Assembly (NCBI RefSeq): GCF_026240635.1
Contig: NZ_CP110848.1
Coordinates: 250,501-314,500 of the forward strand
DNA: 64,000 bases
Origin: Trichothermofontia sichuanensis B231
GTDB taxonomy: Bacteria > Cyanobacteriota > Cyanobacteriia > B231
Reading direction: 5' to 3'
Part shown: positions 25,925 to 34,336 of the stretch, in pieces
Position numbering within the stretch: position 1 is the stretch's first letter
How the letters are laid out: every line of letters begins with the position of its first letter
Position numbers and translations under genes: made by a program
Notes under the pieces: generated by a model
What the model was told of the DNA's origin: nothing
The model's database searches: none
The model's input: only the letters and a program-made list of their open reading frames with translations

Positions 25925-25957
25925 GGGCTGTTCACGCGATGTCTCCAGGAACAGCCC
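25925..25957 (-). terminator. Probable terminator downstream of prs
   Basis: A perfect 9-bp inverted repeat GGGCTGTTC (25925-25933) / GAACAGCCC (25949-25957) with a 15-nt loop lies 11 bp past the prs stop on the minus strand. The T-run beyond it is interrupted. Confidence 0.5.
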
Positions 25958-25968
25958 CGGTGGATGAG

Positions 25969-26970
25969 CTAGCGGAACATACTGCTGACCGAGCTATCTT
26001 CATGAATCCGCCAGATCGTTTCTCCAATCAAATTGGCTACGCTGAGGACCGTGAGTTGGGGAAATCGCTTCTCGGCCCCGATCGGGATCGTGTTGGTGAC
26101 AATCACTTCTTCAAACAGGCCACTGGCCAAACGCTCCACCGCTGGCCCGGAAAACACCGCATGGGTGGCACAGGCGTATACTTGACGGGCACCCTCGCGC
26201 CGCAACAACCGGGCACCTTCGGCAATGGTCCCGGCTGTATCAATCATGTCATCCACCAGCACAGCCGTTTTGTCGCGCACATCCCCAATGACATTCATCA
26301 CCTCAGCAACATTATGGGTCTGACGGCGTTTGTCAATAATGGCCAGGGGGGCATCGTTGAGCCGCTTGGCAAAGGCCCGCGCCCGTGCAACCCCGCCCAC
26401 ATCCGGCGATACCACCACCAGATCCGGTAGCTGTTTACTGGCAATGTAATCCACAATCACGGGCGAGCCGTAGACATGATCCACGGGCAGATCAAAGTAG
26501 CCCTGAATCTGGGCTGAGTGCAGATCCATAGCCACCACCCGACTGGCACCCGCTTGGGTGAGGAGGTTGGCCACCAACTTAGCGGTAATCGATTCCCGTC
26601 CGGCAGTTTTGCGATCGGCGCGGGCATAGCCATAGTAGGGAATCACTGCCGTAATCTGGCGAGCGGAAGCCCGGCGACAGGCGTCGATCATAATCAACAA
26701 CTCCATCAGGTGGGTGTTGACGGGATGGCAGGTGGGCTGGATCAGGTGTACGTCACACCCCCGCACCGATTCCTGAATCTGAATGTAGAGTTCGCCATCC
26801 GCAAATTCCTTACGGATCATTGGACCCAGGTCGATCCCTAAGTAATGGGCAATTTCACGGGCGAGGGGTAAGTTGGCTGAACCTGCCAGTAGCCGCAAAC
26901 GATTGTGCTCCGAGGGAGTGGAGACGGAAGGAGCCAGAGCTTGGTGCGTCAACGGAAGGGTGCGAATCAC
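25969..26970 (-). CDS. prs: Ribose-phosphate pyrophosphokinase
   Basis: A 333-residue PRPP synthase, feeding nucleotide, His, Trp and NAD synthesis. Recognisable segments are RLLAGSANLPLAREIA near the N-terminus, the ATP-loop KEFADGELYIQIQESVRG, the PRPP-synthase signature in DLHSAQIQGYFDLPVDH, and the PRPP-binding loop VLVDDMIDTAGT. An extra N-terminal stretch of about 20 residues precedes the conserved core, as often in cyanobacteria. It is cytoplasmic. A hairpin after the stop probably ends the transcript before icd. It is divergent from avtA. Confidence 0.96.
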   Translation of the reverse strand: MIRTLPLTHQALAPSVSTPSEHNRLRLLAGSANLPLAREIAHYLGIDLGPMIRKEFADGELYIQIQESVRGCDVHLIQPTCHPVNTHLMELLIMIDACRRASARQITAVIPYYGYARADRKTAGRESITAKLVANLLTQAGASRVVAMDLHSAQIQGYFDLPVDHVYGSPVIVDYIASKQLPDLVVVSPDVGGVARARAFAKRLNDAPLAIIDKRRQTHNVAEVMNVIGDVRDKTAVLVDDMIDTAGTIAEGARLLRREGARQVYACATHAVFSGPAVERLASGLFEEVIVTNTIPIGAEKRFPQLTVLSVANLIGETIWRIHEDSSVSSMFR

Positions 26971-27406
26971 GGCAGATCCTCAACTCAGATTCAGATAAAA
27001 AAAGGGATTTATCGCAATCTTAGCACCCAGAAAATCGGCTTCGAGGAGAGTTTTTACGGAAATATTTAGATTGGTCTTAGACTAGCGCTATTTTGTTAGA
27101 CAAGGTTTAGAGGGCCGGGACTGCCCTTTTCTTGCCCGTCCTGACTCTCTTTGTATTGTTTGTATTGAGTGACTTCCTCGCAGTGACCTCGGTCCCTATC
27201 AGTCCCTATCTACGATGTTGTATAAGCTGGTGACACCAAGAGTGTGGCCTGATTGTGGCCCTAAATTAGGGACGGTCTTGGGTATAGACACTGCCACCTT
27301 AAATCTAGAATTTCTCTAAATGACTGACGGAAGAAACGGCAAACAGGTGTTACAGTAATCGATCAAGCTGCGCTTGGCTAGCAACCCCGGCAATGCTCAG
27401 GTTCCG

Positions 27407-27454
27407 ATCGCGTCGCGTCTCCTGGGGAGAATCGCGTCGCGTCTCCTGGGGAGA
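27407..27454. repeat. Perfect 24-bp tandem duplication between prs and avtA
   Basis: A 24-bp unit containing GCGTCGCGTCTCCTGGGGAG is repeated exactly at 27407-27430 and 27431-27454. It lies in the 580-bp prs-avtA gap, which otherwise shows no gene. The unit resembles GTCTCC/GGAGAC-type short palindromic repeats seen elsewhere in the window (about 41250-41300). Confidence 0.7.
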
Positions 27455-27550
27455 ATGGCCCCGATCTGGAGTCGGCCACATTTGGCCAGCTTGGCTTACC
27501 ATTGGGAAGACTAACCCTCATCATTCGAGCTATCAAACGTGTAAGTGCTT

Positions 27551-28834
27551 ATGGACCCCGCCCTGACCCACTTTGGTGAACAAATGTCCCACCTGACGGG
27601 GGTGCGGGCAATCATGAAAGATATCATCGAGACGCTACAAGCGGGACATGGGCACGAGTTTATTAACTTGAGTGCGGGTAACCCGGTGATTCTGCCGGAG
27701 GTGGAGCAACTCTGGCGTGACTGCACCGCCGATCTGTTGGCCAGTTCAGAGTATGGCGAAGTGGTCTGTCGCTATGGCTCTAGCCAGGGCTATCAACCCC
27801 TGATTGATGCGATCGTTGAGGATTTTAACCAACGCTATGGGTTATCCCTGACATCACGAAATGTCCTGATTACCCCTGGTTCCCAATCCCTTTACTTTTT
27901 TGCGGCGAATGCGTTTGGGGGCTATACCGAAGCGGGGGAACTGAAACATATTGTGCTGCCCCATTGTCCTGACTACACGGGCTATGGCGGTGTTAGCCTG
28001 ATTCCCGAAGCCTTGATTGCCCACCGACCCGCGATCGATCTAATTGGTGAGCACCGGTTCAAATATCGCCCTGATTTTAACCACTTGGAGATTGGCCCCC
28101 AAACGGGGATGGTGCTTTTCTCGCGCCCTTGCAACCCGACGGGCAATGTGATGACGGACGCGGAGGTGCAGCGCATCGCGGCCTTGGCCGATCCCTACGA
28201 TATTCCGGTCTTTATTGATTCCGCCTATGGTCCGCCTTTTCCAGCCTTGAACTTTACAGAAATGACGCCCCTCTTTGGCCGGAATATCGTCCACTGCCTG
28301 AGCCTCTCGAAGGCGGGGTTACCTGGAGAGCGCATCGGCATTGCCATTGGTCATGAGCGGGTGATTCAGGTTTTGGAAGGGTTCCAGACCAATAGCTGTA
28401 TTCATTCATCCCGGTATGGACAGGCGATCGCGGCACGGGCGATCGCGTCTGGTGCCCTAGCTGAGATTGCCCTCAAGGTGATTCGGCCCCACTATCAGCA
28501 GAAGTTTGCGGTTCTAGAGGCCAGCTTGGATGAAGCCATGCCTCGCCATGTCCCCTGGTTCCTGCACAAAGGGGAGGGCGCCATCTTTGCGTGGTTGTGG
28601 TTGGAAGACTTGCCCATCACAGACTGGCAATTCTATCAGGAGTTGAAGCAACTGGGTGTGATCGTCGTTCCCGGTAGTCCCTTCTTCCCCGGTCTCCAGG
28701 AACCCTGGTCCCACAGGCACCAGTGTTTGCGCATTAGCCTGACGGCCTCTGAGGCCGATCTGGTCACGGGAATGCGACGGTTAGCCAAGGTCGCCGAGCA
28801 AACCTATCAGCAAGCCTCCTTGATCGCGGGTTAG
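27551..28834 (+). CDS. avtA: Valine-pyruvate aminotransferase AvtA-like
   Basis: A 427-residue fold-type I PLP enzyme. NLSAGNPVILPEVEQLWRD, VCRYGSSQGY and NVLITPGSQSLYFFAANAF are typical of AvtA, which swaps amino groups between valine (or alanine) and 2-oxo acids. The cofactor pocket is visible: FSRPCNPTGNV, FIDSAYGPPFP, and SLSKAGLPGERIG with the Schiff-base lysine. The start is taken as ATG 27551; a GTG two codons earlier is possible. Its stop TAG shares a base with a GTG start of the hemW frame, so the two genes are probably co-transcribed. Confidence 0.9.
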   Translation: MDPALTHFGEQMSHLTGVRAIMKDIIETLQAGHGHEFINLSAGNPVILPEVEQLWRDCTADLLASSEYGEVVCRYGSSQGYQPLIDAIVEDFNQRYGLSLTSRNVLITPGSQSLYFFAANAFGGYTEAGELKHIVLPHCPDYTGYGGVSLIPEALIAHRPAIDLIGEHRFKYRPDFNHLEIGPQTGMVLFSRPCNPTGNVMTDAEVQRIAALADPYDIPVFIDSAYGPPFPALNFTEMTPLFGRNIVHCLSLSKAGLPGERIGIAIGHERVIQVLEGFQTNSCIHSSRYGQAIAARAIASGALAEIALKVIRPHYQQKFAVLEASLDEAMPRHVPWFLHKGEGAIFAWLWLEDLPITDWQFYQELKQLGVIVVPGSPFFPGLQEPWSHRHQCLRISLTASEADLVTGMRRLAKVAEQTYQQASLIAG

Positions 28835-28851
28835 TGCTCCCGGCATTGGCT

Positions 28852-30204
28852 ATGACCAGTGAGGCATTGACAAGTGAGACATTCCTGATCGGGGCAATGG
28901 CTGGTTGCCAAGGCAGTGAACCCGTGACGGCGGCCTATGTGCATATTCCTTTTTGTCGGCGGCGGTGCTATTACTGCGACTTTGCGATCACGGTCCTCGG
29001 CGATCGCCTGCGGGGGGAGGCGTCGGGTACAGTCCGCCAATACCTCACCGTCCTGGCGCAGGAAATTAGCCTGACGCCGAATCGCGGTCAAGCTTTAGAC
29101 ACTGTGTTTCTGGGGGGCGGGACGCCCTCCCTGTTAAGTGTGGCGCAGGTTGAGGCGATTTTGACTGCTCTCGATCGCCAGTTTGGGATCGCGGCAACGG
29201 CAGAAATTTCGATGGAAATTGATCCGGGTACCTTTGACTTAGCCCAACTGAGGGGCTATCGATCGCTGGGGGTCAATCGGTTTAGTCTGGGGGTCCAGGC
29301 TTTTCAAGATGAATTATTAGCCGCCTGTGGCCGAACCCATCGCGTGGTGGACGTGAGGCAGGCGATCGCGGACCTAGAGCGGGCGGGGATTGAGAATTTC
29401 AGCCTGGATTTAATTTCGGGTCTACCGGGCCAGACCCGCGAGCATTGGCAGGCATCGTTAGCACAGGCGATCGCCTGTCGCCCTGCCCATCTGTCTACCT
29501 ATGATTTGACCTTGGAAGCGGGTACGGTCTTTGGGCGTCGCTATCAACCGGGAGAGGCCCCCCTCCCCAGCGATACCCTCACCGCAGACCTCTATCGCCT
29601 CGCCCAACGCACCCTGACAGCAGCGGGCTATGAGCACTATGAAATTTCTAACTATGCGCGATCGGGATATCAGTGCCGCCACAACCGCGTCTATTGGGAA
29701 AATCGCCCGTTTTATGGCTTTGGGATGGGGGCTGCCAGTTATTTGGATGGGGATCGGGTGACCCGACCCCGCACGACAACGGCCTATTATGCCTGGGTCA
29801 ACGCCTTAACCGCGCCGCCACCTACCTCGCTGAAGGCGTCAGCGCAGCCTGGATCGACACAGCCTGGATTGACATGGCTCCCTGATGACTCACGAGCAAC
29901 CGCTCGGTTGCGCGATCGCCCCCTAGCGGCTCAGCCCTTAACCGATCGCCTGCTGGACACCTTAATGTTGGGTCTCCGGTTGCGCGAGGGCCTGCACGTG
30001 GAGACCCTACGACAACACTATGGAACCCTGGCTGTGACGAAGATCCTGGAGGGATTACAAGCTTTCCAAGCCAGGGGGTGGGTGGAGTTGGCCCCGATCG
30101 CGTCTGAGCCTCAAACAATCCGTCTGACAGATCCGGAAGGCTTTCTCTTTTCCAATGTGATTCTGACCCATTTATTCCATCAACTGGACACGGAGGCTGC
30201 CTGA
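28852..30204 (+). CDS. hemW: Radical SAM heme chaperone HemW
   Basis: A radical SAM protein of about 450 residues. The cluster motif C-RRR-C-YY-C-D-F is CxxxCxxCxF, the HemW form; true coproporphyrinogen dehydrogenase HemN has a fourth Cys. The HNRVYW motif in CRHNRVYWENRPF is also HemW-specific. HemW inserts heme into target proteins, for example in respiratory chains. Other radical SAM signatures are GGGTPSL and SMEIDPGTF. The start is uncertain: GTG 28834 overlaps the avtA stop, ATG 28852 is used here, and ATG 28897 would also keep the whole domain. The last 25 bp overlap moaE on the opposite strand. Confidence 0.9.
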   Translation: MTSEALTSETFLIGAMAGCQGSEPVTAAYVHIPFCRRRCYYCDFAITVLGDRLRGEASGTVRQYLTVLAQEISLTPNRGQALDTVFLGGGTPSLLSVAQVEAILTALDRQFGIAATAEISMEIDPGTFDLAQLRGYRSLGVNRFSLGVQAFQDELLAACGRTHRVVDVRQAIADLERAGIENFSLDLISGLPGQTREHWQASLAQAIACRPAHLSTYDLTLEAGTVFGRRYQPGEAPLPSDTLTADLYRLAQRTLTAAGYEHYEISNYARSGYQCRHNRVYWENRPFYGFGMGAASYLDGDRVTRPRTTTAYYAWVNALTAPPPTSLKASAQPGSTQPGLTWLPDDSRATARLRDRPLAAQPLTDRLLDTLMLGLRLREGLHVETLRQHYGTLAVTKILEGLQAFQARGWVELAPIASEPQTIRLTDPEGFLFSNVILTHLFHQLDTEAA

Positions 30205-30674
30205 AGCCCGGCGGGTTCATGGGGTTCGCAGGCGCCGATACTGACCCAGCTGCTGGACCCATCGGCCCAGTGTTCCTTTTTCCAGATAGGGGCGTTGTGT
30301 TTGAGGGTGTCGATCGCATACTGACAGGCAGCGAAGGCTTCCGCACGATGGGGGCAACTCACTGCCACTAGAACACTGATTTCACCAATTGTGAGGTGTC
30401 CCGTGCGATGGTAGATCACCACCCGCTTCACCATCGGCCATTGGCGGCGCAAGTCCGCGGCAATTTGGGCAAATATCCGCAGGGCCATCGGTTCATAGGC
30501 TTGGTATTCCAGGCTGACAACTGCCTTGCCATCGGTCTGGTCGCGCACTGTTCCGCTCATGACCACCACGGCCCCACTCGCCGGGTCAGCAGCGAGGTCG
30601 TAGACCTCAGCCAGTACGAGGGGGGCGAAGGTGAGGACGAAGCGATCGCGGGGATCAGGGGTACCCTCACTCAT
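30180..30674 (-). CDS. moaE: Molybdopterin synthase catalytic subunit MoaE
   Basis: A 164-residue large subunit of molybdopterin synthase, which with the thiocarboxylated MoaD adds sulfur to precursor Z. Typical segments are [40 protein letters not shown] and the active-site end [14 protein letters not shown] with K125 and K132. The C-terminus (about 20 residues after the core) overlaps hemW convergently. Its ATG overlaps the ureB stop as ATGA, so ureB and moaE are translationally coupled. No moaD or other moa gene is adjacent. Confidence 0.93.
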   Translation of the reverse strand: MSEGTPDPRDRFVLTFAPLVLAEVYDLAADPASGAVVVMSGTVRDQTDGKAVVSLEYQAYEPMALRIFAQIAADLRRQWPMVKRVVIYHRTGHLTIGEISVLVAVSCPHRAEAFAACQYAIDTLKHNAPIWKKEHWADGSSSWVSIGACEPHEPAGLQAASVSS

Positions 30675-31036
30675 TTTTGCTTTTTGCTGCCTTTAGCTAC
30701 GGTTTTCTTCTTCCTCGCTTTAGGTGCAGCGTCGAGGGCGCCATTGATCAGGGCATTAAACCCATACACCCGCCGTTGACCAGCGAGGGACACCAGGGTC
30801 ACCGATCGCGTATCTCCAGGCTCAAACCGAATCGCTGTGCCTGCTGGAATATCCAACCGCATCCCGCGTGCCTGCTCCCGCTCAAAACTCAGCGCCGAGT
30901 TGACTTCATAGAAATGGAAATGCGAGCCAACCTGGATCGGGCGATCGCCCTGATTGGCCACGGTCAGCGTCACGGTTGGCCGATCTCCATTTAGTGCGAT
31001 CGTGCCGGGTTCGACCAGCAATTCACCAGGAATCAT
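30671..31036 (-). CDS. ureB: Urease subunit beta
   Basis: A 121-residue urease beta subunit. The start [16 protein letters not shown] and the core [27 protein letters not shown] and [12 protein letters not shown] are diagnostic. It is a structural subunit of the nickel urease (UreABC) that hydrolyses urea to ammonia and carbamate. The family core ends near residue 102. Here a Lys-rich tail follows ([16 protein letters not shown]), an unusual extension. Urease alpha, gamma and accessory genes are absent nearby, consistent with scattered urease genes in some cyanobacteria. It shares a 4-bp overlap with moaE. The 31037-31277 upstream gap holds a small tandem repeat GTAAACGGG. Confidence 0.93.
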   Translation of the reverse strand: MIPGELLVEPGTIALNGDRPTVTLTVANQGDRPIQVGSHFHFYEVNSALSFEREQARGMRLDIPAGTAIRFEPGDTRSVTLVSLAGQRRVYGFNALINGALDAAPKARKKKTVAKGSKKQK

Positions 31037-31277
31037 GGGGGGATCTCTCCTACGGGGAAATTGGCACTCACTTCAGGAATACCCGCTCAGCCATCATTGT
31101 AAACGGGGTAAACGGGGAATCAAGCCGCGCTACGGCCCTTGCATAACCTGTCCCCTCAGCGATCAGCCTCATGGCCACGGCTCCCGTTCGCCAGGTTGCC
31201 TTCCCCAGCCCAACGCCTGCCCCCAAGGGTGATATCTTGGTGGGGAATCAAAGGCGTTGACGGCAACGAGATTTCCC

Positions 31278-32111
31278 ATGCAAGCAGACTGGCAAATCGC
31301 CAAATCCTACACCGATATCCTGTACCACAAGTGGGAGGGGATCGCCAAGGTAACGATTAATCGACCCCATAAGCGTAACGCCTTCCGCCCAGAAACGATC
31401 ATCGAAATGTACGATGCGTTTTGGGATGCGCGGGAAGATCCCCAAATTGGGGTCGTTCTACTCACGGGTGCGGGTCCCCATACGGATGGGAAGTATGCCT
31501 TCTGTGCGGGCGGTGATCAGAGTGTGCGCGGACAGGCGGGTTATCTGGGGCAGGATGGGGTGCCGCGTCTGAATGTGCTGGATCTCCAACGGCTGATTCG
31601 CTCCATGCCCAAGGTGGTCATTGCCCTGGTGGCCGGGTATGCGATCGGCGGTGGCCATGTTTTACACATTGTCTGTGATTTAACGATCGCGGCGGACAAT
31701 GCCATTTTTGGCCAAACTGGGCCAAAGGTTGGCAGCTTTGACGGGGGCTTTGGGGCCAGCTATCTCGCCCGTATTGTGGGTCAGAAAAAAGCACGGGAGA
31801 TCTGGTATCTGTGTCGCCAATACACCGCTCAGCAAGCCCTAGAAATGGGCCTTGTTAACCACGTAGTCCCGGTGGCAGACCTGGAAGCAGAAGGAATTCA
31901 ATGGGCCAAGGAAATTTTGGCGAAAAGCCCGATCGCGATCCGCTGTCTCAAGTCTGCCTTCAACGCCGACTGTGACGGACAAGCTGGACTTCAGGAATTA
32001 GCGGGGAATGCAACCTTGCTTTACTACATGACGGAAGAAGGCAACGAGGGCAAACAAGCCTTCCTGGAAAAACGCCCCCCCAATTTCCGCCAATATCCTT
32101 GGCTTCCCTAA
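31278..32111 (+). CDS. menB: 1,4-dihydroxy-2-naphthoyl-CoA synthase
   Basis: A 277-residue crotonase-fold enzyme that closes the second ring in phylloquinone (menaquinone-pathway) synthesis; phylloquinone is the photosystem I A1 acceptor. It has [18 protein letters not shown], the oxyanion segment [28 protein letters not shown], and the MenB-specific [18 protein letters not shown]. The C-terminus [16 protein letters not shown] is also typical. ATG 31278 is chosen; the frame extends 7 codons upstream to a TTG. No other men gene is adjacent. Confidence 0.95.
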   Translation: MQADWQIAKSYTDILYHKWEGIAKVTINRPHKRNAFRPETIIEMYDAFWDAREDPQIGVVLLTGAGPHTDGKYAFCAGGDQSVRGQAGYLGQDGVPRLNVLDLQRLIRSMPKVVIALVAGYAIGGGHVLHIVCDLTIAADNAIFGQTGPKVGSFDGGFGASYLARIVGQKKAREIWYLCRQYTAQQALEMGLVNHVVPVADLEAEGIQWAKEILAKSPIAIRCLKSAFNADCDGQAGLQELAGNATLLYYMTEEGNEGKQAFLEKRPPNFRQYPWLP

Positions 32112-32205
32112 TCTTTGGGTTTTTCTCGGCTTTCTGGATGTCTTCGTGTCTTGGGGGGGGTGTCGTGTTGTGAGATCTCCGTGTCCTCAGGGTGTGGTCA
32201 TTCCT

Positions 32206-32475
32206 TCACAAGCGCTCCCCCACCGATCGCTGTTCGCGCAGAGGCTTCTCAGGCGAGTCACAACCGTGGGCGCGGCACAGGTGGGATGACCAGATAAATC
32301 CTGCCACCAGCAACAGCAGTTGGATCAAACCGGGCGCTAGCCAAAAGCTAGCCACCAACCCAAACAGACTAATCGTCAGAAAAAACAAAGAGAGGACCTC
32401 CTGACTGCGGCTACTAAGGTAAGCAGTCGCGATCGTTACCACCACGGTGACCCAAAAAGAACTGTGCATCTCCAT
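32206..32475 (-). CDS. Small predicted membrane protein, 89 residues
   Basis: I do not recognise the family. From the ATG at 32475 the protein has two or three hydrophobic segments: SSFWVTVVVTIATAYL, then LSLFFLTISLFGLVASFWLAPG, then LIQLLLLVAGFIW. A short Cys-containing basic C-terminal tail follows. GGAAGGA lies 9 bp upstream of this ATG. The frame is open further upstream to 32679, but that part is encoded by the family A repeat and is not a real N-terminus. The gene converges with menB. A second ATG at 32469 is equally possible. Confidence 0.6.
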   Translation of the reverse strand: MEMHSSFWVTVVVTIATAYLSSRSQEVLSLFFLTISLFGLVASFWLAPGLIQLLLLVAGFIWSSHLCRAHGCDSPEKPLREQRSVGERL

Positions 32476-32510
32476 AGGACCAATCCTTCCGCACAACACA
32501 GCGAATGGCT

Positions 32511-32654
32511 GGGAGCATCTCACGTTGGGCAAGATGCAGCCCTCATCCCCCACCCCCTTCTCCCCACTTGGGAGAAGGGGAGCCGGATTTTCAAGTCCCT
32601 CTCCCGCTCTGGGAGAGGGATTTAGGGTGAGGGCCGCACAAGTGAGATGCACCC
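32511..32654. repeat. Family A MITE-like repeat, best-preserved copy
   Basis: It is 144 bp long. The left end GGGAGCATCTCACGTTG is inverted at the right end CAAGTGAGATGCACCC, with one base inserted. Inside are two perfect stem-loops, CCCCCTTCTCCCC..GGGAGAAGGGG and CCCTCTCCC GCTCT GGGAGAGGG, then GGTGAGGGCCGCAC. It sits immediately upstream of the small membrane protein gene and probably contributes a spurious open frame. Confidence 0.75.
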
Positions 32655-32937
32655 GAATGGCTCTCTGGCAAACCCCCACGATTCAGCCCCGATCGGGCCG
32701 ATACCTTGACCTTATCCTCGATCGCCCGTTTTTCATCGCCCCTAGCATCGTCAATAATCAATTATATAATCAAACGGTTATAGATTGCCTAGGGAATTGA
32801 ACCGAAGATCTCCACGGGGTACACTTGCGATCCCTGTTTTCTCATGACCTCTAGCCTAGCACTGGGGCAGCCTGTCTGAGTTTCCTAGTCCGTGGTGGCC
32901 TTGGCAAAATGGCAGCTACTCAATGGGGACTGTCCTC

Positions 32938-32967
32938 GTTACAATCACCGTTACAATTTGTTACGGA
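32938..32967 (+). promoter_or_regulatory. HLR1-like GTTACA direct repeats (possible RpaB site)
   Basis: GTTACA occurs at 32938 and 32950, and GTTACG at 32960. The latter two form GTTACAATTTGTTACGGA, close to the HLR1 consensus of two (G/T)TTACA(T/A)(T/A) units 2 nt apart, which binds the response regulator RpaB. The site ends 24 bp before the DUF2214 start. Confidence 0.45.
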
Positions 32968-32990
32968 AACACCACTCATCCCAAAGAACT

Positions 32991-33446
32991 ATGTGGGCCA
33001 GTACGATTACGGCATATTTGCACTATCTCAGTTTTATGGTGGCGTTCGGAGCGCTGATTTTTGAAGTCTCGCATCTTAAGAAAGACCTCACCCTCCAGGA
33101 AGCTTGGCGCATCGTGATTGCTGACAGCCTCTATGGCGTTGCGGCCTTGGGGGTTCTGATTACGGGGATTCTCCGGGTTCTTTACTTCGGACAGGGAACT
33201 CACTACTACCTGGATAACCCCGTGTTTTACACCAAGGTGGCGATTTTCCTGATCGTTGGCACCTTCTCCCTGTATCCCACCCTTTCCTTCATCCTCTGGA
33301 TACCGACCCTGCGGCAGGGCCAGATCCCCACTTTGGAACTGCCCAAGGTCGATCGCCTACTCGGTATCATTCGCCTGGAACTGGTCGGTTTTACCCTGAT
33401 TCCCCTCTTGGCAGCCATGATGGCACGGGGGATTGGTCTGAGTTAG
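32991..33446 (+). CDS. DUF2214 family membrane protein
   Basis: A 151-residue protein with four hydrophobic segments: TAYLHYLSFMVAFGALIFEV, LYGVAALGVLITGILRVLYF, TKVAIFLIVGTFSLYPTLSFI and a C-terminal IRLELVGFTLIPLLAAMMA. The order and motifs (ADSLYGVAA, RVLYFGQGTHYYLDNPVFYTKVAIF) match DUF2214, a family of unknown function that is probably in the cytoplasmic membrane. The ATG at 32991 is chosen. The frame runs upstream to 32892, but those residues are hydrophilic and unlike the family. A possible RpaB site lies just upstream and a good terminator follows. Confidence 0.85.
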   Translation: MWASTITAYLHYLSFMVAFGALIFEVSHLKKDLTLQEAWRIVIADSLYGVAALGVLITGILRVLYFGQGTHYYLDNPVFYTKVAIFLIVGTFSLYPTLSFILWIPTLRQGQIPTLELPKVDRLLGIIRLELVGFTLIPLLAAMMARGIGLS

Positions 33447-33484
33447 GACCTAGTGGTAGCGATGGGGTCGATCGCGACCCCAGG

Positions 33485-33512
33485 GGCGTAGTAGCAAGGC
33501 TGCGCCTTTTTT
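33485..33512 (+). terminator. Intrinsic terminator after the DUF2214 gene
   Basis: The stem GGCGTAG / CTGCGCC (one G-T pair) with an 8-nt loop is followed directly by six T. It is preceded by another perfect hairpin, GGGGTCG ATCG CGACCCC, at 33464-33481. Confidence 0.7.
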
Positions 33513-33720
33513 CATGGGGGGTATGGGTGAGGATCGTATGAATGCCTGGAATTGTGATCTATGGCTCCCCCGGCTGGTCGCCAGACAACTGGAATGTAAA
33601 ACTTTATGACAAACTCCGCGATCGTAATGCTGGATACAGACGAATTCACCTGCGCTTGCGAAATAAAACTTCAAATTTAATGTCCCAACGATCGTCTTCC
33701 GTAAGTTTTTTTGCTTATTG

Positions 33721-33745
33721 AAAAGCCTAGAAATGCTAAGCTTTT
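33721..33745. other. Hairpin in the 33447-34058 gap
   Basis: AAAAGCCTAG / CTAAGCTTTT (9 of 10 pairs) with a 5-nt loop is followed by ATACTTATTTTTG, which could be a terminator or part of a small RNA. The gap also carries a GCGATCAAGG direct repeat near 33812-33831. The gap is clearly more AT-rich than the flanks. No gene of normal length is visible except the short one at 34059. Confidence 0.4.
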
Positions 33746-34058
33746 ATACTTATTTTTGCTGACTTTATGTGCTGAAGTCCTTGTTTTTTCGTGGTATTTT
33801 CGATTTTTTAGGCGATCAAGGGCGATCAAGGAATATAGAGAAATCACTTTAGAAAACTTTTCTTTTGGTGCATAGGATCACGGGAAACATCTGATATCAT
33901 GTCCTCAAATGAGGAAGATTACATTGTTAATCGTTCCGATTTCAGCTTTGAAGTTCTTTTTATCACCGAATCTACCTGCCAGCCTAAGTGTGCGTGAGGA
34001 GAAGCCATCACCGATCGCTGGTCAGGGGAGCTTGTTATCACTATTTGAGGAAAGAATC

Positions 34059-34220
34059 ATGCAAAATATCCATCCAATGAACCACACCCGTCAACGCCGT
34101 GTGATCAATCGTCCCCTATCGAATGCAGAAGCCTTCGCCCTTTTTATTATGGGAGTTGGGTTTATTAGCAGTTTGGCATTAGTTATGCTTTATACCCTGT
34201 GGGGAAGCAGTGTTGCCTAG
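34059..34220 (+). CDS. Small single-span membrane protein, 53 residues
   Basis: The ATG at 34059 is preceded by GAGGAAAG, a strong ribosome-binding site. The frame continues upstream to 33909, but that would bury this site. The product has a basic N-terminus (NHTRQRRVINRPLS) and one membrane helix (FALFIMGVGFISSLALVML), ending YTLWGSSVA. It lacks the chlorophyll-binding ExxNxR motif of high-light-inducible proteins. Size and topology are like small photosynthetic or NDH subunits, but I cannot name it. It has 600 bp of AT-rich upstream DNA that could hold an elaborate promoter. Confidence 0.6.
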   Translation: MQNIHPMNHTRQRRVINRPLSNAEAFALFIMGVGFISSLALVMLYTLWGSSVA

Positions 34221-34310
34221 CGTTGATTATCTGCAACAATTGCCATGAAGACTGCGAGAGAGGGGAGTGTGGCCAGAGACCGATCTTGGCCAGATTCCCC
34301 CATCTTTTTA

Positions 34311-34336
34311 TCCAAGTTAGCCGGTTGTCCAAGTTA
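34311..34336. repeat. Direct repeat spanning the ackA stop codon
   Basis: TCCAAGTTA occurs at 34311-34319 and 34328-34336; the second copy includes the ackA stop codon (minus-strand TAA at 34336-34334). Confidence 0.45.

Noticed and set aside
32476-32679. N-terminal extension of the small membrane protein
   Set aside because: It is read through a family A repeat; a good ribosome-binding site lies before the ATG at 32475.
32795-32815. tRNA T-arm-like GGTTCAATTCC on the minus strand
   Set aside because: The flanking bases do not form a T stem, and no anticodon or acceptor stem could be found.
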